Assembly: GCF_021233055.1 (NCBI RefSeq)
Contig: NZ_CP089538.1
Coordinates: 4,170,501-4,234,500, forward strand
Direction of reading: 5' to 3'
Length of the DNA: 64,000 nucleotides
Source of the DNA: Spirosoma oryzicola
GTDB taxonomy: Bacteria; Bacteroidota; Bacteroidia; Cytophagales; Spirosomataceae
The position numbers and the translations under genes were made by a program. Each line of letters starts with the position of its first letter. Within the stretch, counting starts at the first letter, position 1. This document shows positions 58,874 through 64,000 of this stretch, in pieces. The notes under the pieces are model-generated. The model was not told the origin of the DNA, did not search any database, and saw nothing but the letters and a program-made list of their open reading frames with translations.

Positions 58874-58905
58874 AGCCCGCCAGCCGTCAGCAGCGGGCTT
58901 TTTTT
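58874..58905 (+). terminator. Terminator after the fibre tip gene
   Basis: AGCCCGC (58874-58880) pairs with GCGGGCT (58893-58899), with T to 58905. Promoter P7 begins 2 bases later. Confidence 0.85.
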
Positions 58906-58906
58906 G

Positions 58907-58941
58907 GTCCTTTCCTGACGGTAGTTGCCTGCTGACTTTCG
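58907..58941 (+). promoter_or_regulatory. Phage promoter P7 (capsid operon)
   Basis: GTCCTT at 58907 and GACTTTCG at 58934-58941, 27 bases start to start. It shares TGCCTG at the same offset with P4. The ATG at 58965 is 23 bases after the -7 box. Confidence 0.65.
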
Positions 58942-58964
58942 TAGCGTAATAGACCATTACGGCA

Positions 58965-59831
58965 ATGTCTGTCAATCTGAATGGCATTTGGGCCATCTCC
59001 CATCTTCACGTTTCAACCGTCATGGCGGCTTTAGAGGCTAATCAATTCCGGCCTTACCTGACGGGTTACCCCGACGTACCGGCCACGGTGCTCGAAGCCT
59101 GCTCATCGCAGACCGACTACACCATTGAGGGCTACTGGGCCGACCGGCTCAGCATCGGCCAGGATGCGCAGGTGCCCGTCATTCCCGTCACTGGCATTCT
59201 AACCCGCAGTGATCTGTATGGCAATGTGTTTTCTACTGATTTTATCATTTCGATGCTCTACAACATCGCAGCTAATGATAAAAAGAAAGGGGTCATTCTG
59301 GACTTCAATACGGGCGGGGGCCAGGTAGCGGGCATTGCGGAGTTTGTGCAGGCGGTGCGGGCGGTGAAGGAAAAAAAGCCCGTCGTTTCCTCGGTTCAGT
59401 TCTGCGCATCAGCGGGCTACTGGGTGGGTAGCCAGGGCAGTGAGGTGCACATGAAGCCAGGCACCGTGAGCTCGGTCGGTTCCATCGGCACCATGTACAT
59501 GCACGTCAACCGGGCCAAAGCGATGGCACAAGCCGGTTTAGAGCCCGAAATTTTCCGCTCGACGGGCAGCATTCACAAGAACCGGCAAAACGACATTGAG
59601 CCGCTCGATGACGAAGCCAGAGCCGAAATTCAGAAAGGGCTCGATGCCTCCAACAAAGTCTTCAAAGCCGACGTGCGCATTGGACGGGGCACCAAGATCA
59701 AGTCAGACGATGTCTACACCGGCAAGCTCTACAATACGCAGGATTCCATCAAAGAAGGTCTGGCCGACAAGGTAGCCGACCTGCAAACTTCTTACCAACG
59801 AGTACTTCAATTATCTAAAAGCTATGCTTAA
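58965..59831 (+). CDS. S49 (SppA/ClpP-like) head maturation protease
   Basis: 288 residues. Family features: IPVTGILTRSDLYG near 68, ILDFNTGGGQVAGI near 108, and the catalytic-serine region QFCASAGYWVGSQGSEV near 148 with GTVSSVGSIGTM after it. S49 peptidases of phages cut scaffold and capsid precursors during head assembly. The next gene, a scaffold-like protein, overlaps by 8 bases and the capsid gene follows, so the order protease, scaffold, capsid is classical. Confidence 0.88.
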   Translation: MSVNLNGIWAISHLHVSTVMAALEANQFRPYLTGYPDVPATVLEACSSQTDYTIEGYWADRLSIGQDAQVPVIPVTGILTRSDLYGNVFSTDFIISMLYNIAANDKKKGVILDFNTGGGQVAGIAEFVQAVRAVKEKKPVVSSVQFCASAGYWVGSQGSEVHMKPGTVSSVGSIGTMYMHVNRAKAMAQAGLEPEIFRSTGSIHKNRQNDIEPLDDEARAEIQKGLDASNKVFKADVRIGRGTKIKSDDVYTGKLYNTQDSIKEGLADKVADLQTSYQRVLQLSKSYA

Positions 59832-60387
59832 AAACCCCGTATCGGGCAGCTTTCTAGCTACCCTATTGCCCTCCTTTGCGTTGTCGTTCCTGGCCAATGC
59901 TACGCAGGACGAAGTCATCAAAGCCGAACAGGAAGCGGCTGTCATCCATCAGAAGCTGCAGTCAGCGACGGTCAACCCGCCAACGGGCGAAGTACAGGGC
60001 GCACCGGCTCAGCCGACTGCAGCAGTGCCACCCGTCGCACCGGCTACCCCGACTGTGACCACGCCCGTAGCACCCGTCGCGCAGGGCACCATGCCGCTGG
60101 AGATTCCGGCTCCGATGGGTGATCTGGCGGGCCAACTAACGGCCATGACCACCCGAGCCACGACGGCTGAAGCCAGTGTCAACACGCTGACGGCTCAACT
60201 GACCAACACCACCAACGAGCTCGGCCAGTACAAAGCCTGGTACCAGAAAATGACCGGCCAGGGTACGGCCTTACCCGTAGCTGACGCCAGCAACCGTGGC
60301 CAGCAGGTAGACACCGAGCAGCCAACGCTGTCAGCGGCTTCAGCCAGCGTACTGGCGGCTTACCAGAACCGCAACCGCACCAAGTAA
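59824..60387 (+). CDS. Scaffold-like protein
   Basis: 187 residues. After an odd hydrophobic N-terminus (FLATLLPSFALSFLANA) come a coiled stretch (EVIKAEQEAAVIHQKLQ), a long P/A/V-rich linker, and a helical coil (TTRATTAEASVNTLTAQLTNTTNELGQYKAW). Low-complexity linker plus coiled coil just before the capsid gene fits a scaffold. Overlaps the protease by 8 bases. Confidence 0.65.
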   Translation: MLKNPVSGSFLATLLPSFALSFLANATQDEVIKAEQEAAVIHQKLQSATVNPPTGEVQGAPAQPTAAVPPVAPATPTVTTPVAPVAQGTMPLEIPAPMGDLAGQLTAMTTRATTAEASVNTLTAQLTNTTNELGQYKAWYQKMTGQGTALPVADASNRGQQVDTEQPTLSAASASVLAAYQNRNRTK

Positions 60388-60465
60388 ACGGCCAACAATG
60401 GCCCTATTTTTTTCAATCAGACAGCCGGGATGCCGGACCACTAACGCTAAAAAAAAGAGAGTACA
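60388..60465. terminator. Weak hairpin plus T-run before the capsid gene
   Basis: GGCC-AACAAT-GGCC followed by CTATTTTTTT. A short stem, so perhaps an attenuator between scaffold and capsid. Confidence 0.4.
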
Positions 60466-61449
60466 ATGAATGAAGCAATTGATTTTTCAAATTTTGGCAC
60501 CGACCTCATGCGGACGGTGCAGGACATGGGCGGCAACATTGTCCTGATCAACTCGACGTTGGACGGGGTGGCCTCGCTGCAAAATGACTTTTCGACCGAG
60601 ATCATTCGGGACAAAGGCTTACTGGTAAGTGCCGAAATCAAAGATGCCTTCAAAGCGGCCAGCGATAAATTCGAAGGGCAGAATGCGCTGGAGATTCGTT
60701 CGCGCAAAGCCGATTTCACCGAAGGTGACATTGATCTTGAGATCACTTTGGATCAAATCAAAAAGGCGTACCGCTCCTATTACGGCTGGATGCTGGAACC
60801 CACCCGCACCGAGTCTGAAGTGCGTGACAATCCGTTTGAGCTCTTCTTTATCCGGCAAATCATTCGTCAGCACTTCCAGTTTGCGCGGACCAAAACGGTT
60901 TGGAAAGGCGTCTACAACACGACCGCGAAAGGAGCCGAAAACATTGCCGATGGCTTTCTCAAGAAGTTTACCGCAGCTCGCGCGTCAACCGATGCCGCAG
61001 CTAAGATCAGTGCCAATCACGTCTTCGACGGGGAAGACCTGACCGATGACAATGCTTACGAGCAGATCAACGGTCTGGCGCAGCTGGTGGCCAGCACCCG
61101 CGAAGACATGCTGGCCATTCCGCTCAACTTCTATTTGTCCCAAGTGAGCTACGACAAGTACCGTCGTAATCGTCGCGCCCTGTTCCCCGAGCACGTTGGA
61201 CCGGCTGACAAGCCGACCACGCTCGACGATTACAGCCAGATCAGCTTTGTGATTGATCCGGGTCTTGCCGGTAAACAAACGATGGCCATTACGCCCAAAG
61301 ACAACCTCAAGTTCATTGCCAACGAGGCACCGGGCGTGTATCACATCAACATCGTCAAGCAGGTCAAGTCGTGGCAGATCAGCATTCGGGTGTCGATTGG
61401 CTTCGACTTCGCATCACCCGATCTGCTGTTCATTAACGACGCGGTTTAA
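60466..61449 (+). CDS. Major capsid protein
   Basis: 327 residues, starting MNEAIDFSNFGTDLMRTVQDMGGNIVLIN. It follows the protease and scaffold genes, and has an HK97-like size and pattern: a helical N-arm, long spine segments, and a beta-rich C-terminal end (MAITPKDNLKFIANEAPGVYHINIVKQVKSWQISIRV). It should build the icosahedral head. The family is inferred from pattern and gene order. Confidence 0.8.
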   Translation: MNEAIDFSNFGTDLMRTVQDMGGNIVLINSTLDGVASLQNDFSTEIIRDKGLLVSAEIKDAFKAASDKFEGQNALEIRSRKADFTEGDIDLEITLDQIKKAYRSYYGWMLEPTRTESEVRDNPFELFFIRQIIRQHFQFARTKTVWKGVYNTTAKGAENIADGFLKKFTAARASTDAAAKISANHVFDGEDLTDDNAYEQINGLAQLVASTREDMLAIPLNFYLSQVSYDKYRRNRRALFPEHVGPADKPTTLDDYSQISFVIDPGLAGKQTMAITPKDNLKFIANEAPGVYHINIVKQVKSWQISIRVSIGFDFASPDLLFINDAV

Positions 61450-61457
61450 TCCCTTTC

Positions 61458-61483
61458 CCCTGGCTGCTTCACGGTAGCCAGGG
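61458..61483 (+). terminator. Hairpin after the capsid gene
   Basis: CCCTGGCT (61458-61465) pairs with AGCCAGGG (61476-61483). The T-run comes about 15 bases later, so a weak terminator or attenuator is likelier. Confidence 0.5.
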
Positions 61484-61538
61484 CATTGCTCCAGTCTATT
61501 TTTTTCAGTTCACAAGTTTTTATCAGATAGCTAAACAG

Positions 61539-62240
61539 ATGAAGTTTTTCAAAGTGTTTTTGGGCTTAGCCCTTTTTGCAGTAGCGGCCCTGGTGGCCGA
61601 GCAGACCGGCAACGTGCTGGCAGGGATTGTCAGTATTCCGTTGCTGACGTATGGGTTTGAGGCATTGACCGGCCTTTCGCTCTTGAGTGGCCCGCTGGCC
61701 TTGTACGGGGCATTGTCTCCCATCAAACGGCCTGCGCAGGGTGAAGCCAACCCTGGCGGTGGTCGCAAATTGTGGCTCATCGGGGTTGATTCCATCGTTG
61801 GCGAATGGCCCAAAAAAGGCGACATCGTAGAGGGGGAAATTATCAACCCACCCGTACTGGTGGCAGGCCCACCGGCTGCAGTGTTCGTTGAAGTAGCCGT
61901 TTCGGATAACTCGCTCAAGATCGACCAGAACATGAAAGGCGCATCGGGCTATCAGTCCTGGGAGCAAATGATTGAAGTTAAGATTGCAGGCTTTGGTAAA
62001 GTGCAGGTGGCCGCTATCGAAAACCTGCTCAACCAGGAGGTAGTTGCCATCGAGCTCAGCAACGATGGTCAGCGCATTGTCATCGGTACGTCAATCAACG
62101 GCCAGCAGTTTGAGATCACCCACACATCGGGTGCCAAAGGCGGTGATCGTCGGGAATGGACGCTCAAATCAAAGCAGGACGGCTATATGCATGGCTACCT
62201 GCCGTTGAAAGACACAATTGTGATCCCTGGCGTTTCCTAG
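61539..62240 (+). CDS. Virion-region protein, possibly tube-like
   Basis: 233 residues. An N-terminal hydrophobic region (FFKVFLGLALFAVAALVAEQ, then LAGIVSIPLLTYG) precedes a soluble beta-rich domain (LWLIGVDSIVGEWPKKGDIVEGEI, FEITHTSGAKGGDRREWTL). The soluble half has the look of a tail tube or capsid decoration protein of Bacteroidota phages, but the hydrophobic start is unusual and the call is tentative. Located between the capsid gene and a terminator. Confidence 0.5.
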   Translation: MKFFKVFLGLALFAVAALVAEQTGNVLAGIVSIPLLTYGFEALTGLSLLSGPLALYGALSPIKRPAQGEANPGGGRKLWLIGVDSIVGEWPKKGDIVEGEIINPPVLVAGPPAAVFVEVAVSDNSLKIDQNMKGASGYQSWEQMIEVKIAGFGKVQVAAIENLLNQEVVAIELSNDGQRIVIGTSINGQQFEITHTSGAKGGDRREWTLKSKQDGYMHGYLPLKDTIVIPGVS

Positions 62241-62265
62241 TCTTTATTTTTTAACCGCTCAACCG

Positions 62266-62313
62266 GCTCCTGCTCCCGACGCGTCGGACCGTCACCGGGC
62301 AGGAGCTTTTTTT
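62266..62313 (+). terminator. Terminator with an inner palindrome
   Basis: GCTCCTGC (62266-62273) pairs with GCAGGAGC (62299-62306), and the loop contains the palindrome CCGACGCGTCGG. Seven T follow. No GTCCTT promoter is found after it. Confidence 0.8.
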
Positions 62314-62323
62314 CTGATTCGTT

Positions 62324-62509
62324 ATGGCAAAGTCAACCAAAAAAATCAAGCTGCTGTGTGCTCCAGACGTATCGTTTTCGATAGGTGATGAGAGTTTTCG
62401 GGCTGACGCCCTAACCGTGGAGCAGGCCGAAGCGGTCGCGGCTCAATATCCTGGCCAGTACCTGGAAGTAGTCGAAGACAAAGTCAAAGGGACCGAGACC
62501 GAGTCCTAA
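62324..62509 (+). CDS. Small phage protein, unknown
   Basis: 61 residues, lysine-rich start (MAKSTKKIKLLCAPD), then FSIGDESFRADALTVEQAEAVA and an acidic C-terminus. It begins 10 bases after a strong terminator, so it depends on read-through or an unseen promoter. No family recognised. Confidence 0.5.
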   Translation: MAKSTKKIKLLCAPDVSFSIGDESFRADALTVEQAEAVAAQYPGQYLEVVEDKVKGTETES

Positions 62510-62518
62510 ACCCGGTTT

Positions 62519-63061
62519 ATGGAAACCCTAGAACAGCTTAAAGCAAAAATTCGGACCATTTTAAACGATACCCCTTTTATCGTCATGCTAGACAAAAAAC
62601 AACTCAAAGCGGCCTATCAGCTGGCCCAAATGAATCATAGCTCTCAACAGACAGAAGACTCTGCAGCGGCTCTGGCAGCAGCTAAAGCCGCTTATGAAGC
62701 GGCTTTAGCGCAGGGTGACGCCATCAGCCCTGCGCCCGCAGCACCCACACCGACAAAGCCAGTGACACCGGCTAAACAGACTATGCAAAAAGCGGCTCCT
62801 AGAGTGGCTCCAGCAGCGTCAAAGCCAGCGACGCCAGCGGCTCCAAAGCCAGTGGTGCCCACTGCTCCAGCACCAGCGGCACCCGTAGTGACGGCCACCG
62901 AAACGATGGCCAACAACGATGACCAGACGCAAGCGGGTGATCAGGATGAGCTACAAGATGACCAGGCGCAAGCGGATGGCCAGGGTGATCAGCAGCCGAC
63001 CGAACAAACCAACCAGCCCACGGAGCCGGAAAAAAAAAGCGAACCGACGCCCGGCGAATAG
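62519..63061 (+). CDS. Alanine/proline-rich phage protein, low complexity
   Basis: 180 residues. After a helical 55-residue start (ETLEQLKAKIRTILNDTPFIVMLDKKQLKAAYQL) the protein is low complexity: A/P-rich from 60-125, then acidic Q/D/T-rich to the end. The helical start may be the functional part. Likely a virion accessory protein; no match is recognised. Confidence 0.5.
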   Translation: METLEQLKAKIRTILNDTPFIVMLDKKQLKAAYQLAQMNHSSQQTEDSAAALAAAKAAYEAALAQGDAISPAPAAPTPTKPVTPAKQTMQKAAPRVAPAASKPATPAAPKPVVPTAPAPAAPVVTATETMANNDDQTQAGDQDELQDDQAQADGQGDQQPTEQTNQPTEPEKKSEPTPGE

Positions 63062-63078
63062 TTAACAACCCGGTAGGC

Positions 63079-63513
63079 TTGGAAAAAGAGCAGCTGATGT
63101 TGAAGGCCGAAGACCTTCACCGTCGAGCTGCTCTTTTGTCTAATACGCTGGCTGACTTTGCCGATGATGACGTTGCTGGCCGCTTGCCGGTTGTCAAACA
63201 AATCATGCAGTTGCGCGAAGAGTGGAAAGACGTTCGCTTCGAGATCGAGACCGGCCAGCAGCGTCGCAAGCTGCCCGAGCCCAAACCCACGACCATACCC
63301 CTGGGCATGAGTGAAGCCGAGATCAAAGTTGAACTGGCCCGCACCCGCACCGGCATCTCCAAGAACAAACAAAAGCTCGAAGAGCAGCCCGACCACAAAA
63401 AAGCCGATGTCTGGCAAGCCGAGCTTGACCGGCTGATCGGTCTGCGCGAAGCTCTGGAAGCCGAGCTTGGTGAGCTAAAATACAAGCAAGAGCTAAAAAA
63501 TGAAGGGCTCTAA
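63079..63513 (+). CDS. Phage coiled-coil protein, unknown
   Basis: 144 residues with a TTG start at 63079, or 138 from the ATG at 63097. Strongly helical (MLKAEDLHRRAALLSNTLADFA, LREEWKDVRFEIETGQ, and TRTGISKNKQKLEEQ to the end). It sits directly before the small-terminase-like gene. No domain recognised. Confidence 0.55.
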   Translation: MEKEQLMLKAEDLHRRAALLSNTLADFADDDVAGRLPVVKQIMQLREEWKDVRFEIETGQQRRKLPEPKPTTIPLGMSEAEIKVELARTRTGISKNKQKLEEQPDHKKADVWQAELDRLIGLREALEAELGELKYKQELKNEGL

Positions 63514-63565
63514 AATTTGACGCTTTTTCTGGAATAGACCATTTTTTTCTCAATCGACAACCCCA

Positions 63566-64000
63566 ATGAGACAACACAATAAATACCTGGTCAAAGTGCA
63601 GGAAGAGTTGAGCGTCTATCAAAAGTACCTGCTCGATGACAAGACCGAACTGACACCGACCCAGTTTGAGACCTACGAAAAGATTGACACCGTTCGGGCC
63701 TGGCTACGCGCAGGGCACTCGGATCAGGACGTTTTGAGCATGCTTAAAAATACCCGCTCGATTCAGGATCGTCGGGCGCGTGAAATCCTGACGCTGGCCT
63801 ACGAGGTGTTTGCCGAGCTACGCCAGTCTAAGAACAAAGAAGGCGTCAAGTATATGTACGCTGAAATCTTTCGTAGTGCGGCTTTTGAAGCCAAGCAAAT
63901 GGGCGACCTGGTGTCGTTTGGCATCCTGATGGATAAAGCAGCCAAAATCGACGGTGCCTATGACAATCAGAAGGTAGTCGACAACGAGTCGAAGAAAAAA
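63566..64000 (+). CDS. Terminase small subunit-like protein (3' end outside window)
   Basis: 145 codons are inside the window and the frame stays open at the edge. After a helical N-terminus (QEELSVYQKYLLDDKTELTPTQFETYEKIDTVRAWL) come a possible helix-turn-helix (AGHSDQDVLSMLKNTRS) and a helical EVFAELRQSKNKEGVKYMYAEIF. A DNA-binding small subunit of the packaging motor is plausible given position and helical make-up. The large terminase would be expected to the right. Not proven by a motif. Confidence 0.5.
   Translation, partial: MRQHNKYLVKVQEELSVYQKYLLDDKTELTPTQFETYEKIDTVRAWLRAGHSDQDVLSMLKNTRSIQDRRAREILTLAYEVFAELRQSKNKEGVKYMYAEIFRSAAFEAKQMGDLVSFGILMDKAAKIDGAYDNQKVVDNESKKK

Noticed and set aside
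1..64000. CRISPR arrays, rRNA genes and insertion sequences
   Set aside because: None seen: no spaced identical repeats of CRISPR type, no rRNA-like stretches and no transposase ORF with terminal inverted repeats.

Overview
The window is chromosome from a Bacteroidota bacterium of the Cytophagales, most likely Spirosoma or a close relative, joined to one large tailed prophage that runs off the right edge. Signs of the phylum are a SusC/SusD outer-membrane pair, a type IX secretion (T9SS) sorting domain, a standalone LytTR regulator, DUF1800/DUF1501 and DUF1080 proteins, and -7 promoter boxes of the TAnnTTTG type. The genus is inferred from protein style, not from a marker gene.

Host part, about 1-27.8 kb. 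At the left are the end of a DUF1800 gene and a DUF1501 protein with a T9SS tail, an LEA-like protein and a DUF1080 protein. A small conserved gene is followed by queA, ispD and meaB, all rightward. A leftward block then holds a membrane glycosyltransferase, two acidic disordered proteins, susD/susC, and a GH130 enzyme beside a GT4 glycosyltransferase. From about 20.7 kb the DNA is gene-poor and AT-rich. It holds a histidine kinase/response regulator pair, small unknown genes, a LytTR protein, many large inverted repeats and a recurring GGATAAAGCG motif. A truncated T9SS gene fragment at 27.2-27.8 kb is the last clear host gene.

Phage part, about 28.6 kb to the end. A leftward immunity operon (XRE repressor plus an unknown gene) faces rightward early genes across an AT-rich dyad. 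A tRNA-like element with an expanded anticodon arm and a repeat-rich control region follow, then small unknown genes and a leftward AlbA_2 cargo gene. Next come a lysis cluster (M15 endolysin, overlapping spanin-like genes), portal and adaptor, further wall hydrolases and a holin-like gene, tail proteins, an AbiC-like cargo gene, an 1854-residue tape measure protein, tail-fibre genes including a discoidin-type domain, then protease, scaffold, major capsid and, cut by the edge, a possible small terminase. No integrase or large terminase is inside the window.

The main new observation is how the virion genes seem to be transcribed. Seven sites share a GTCCTT box exactly 27 bases (start to start) upstream of a host-like -7 box. 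Four lie directly after an intrinsic terminator, and in three the start codon comes four bases after the -7 box, which predicts nearly leaderless mRNAs. The two AT-rich cargo genes look like candidate defence or superinfection-exclusion genes.
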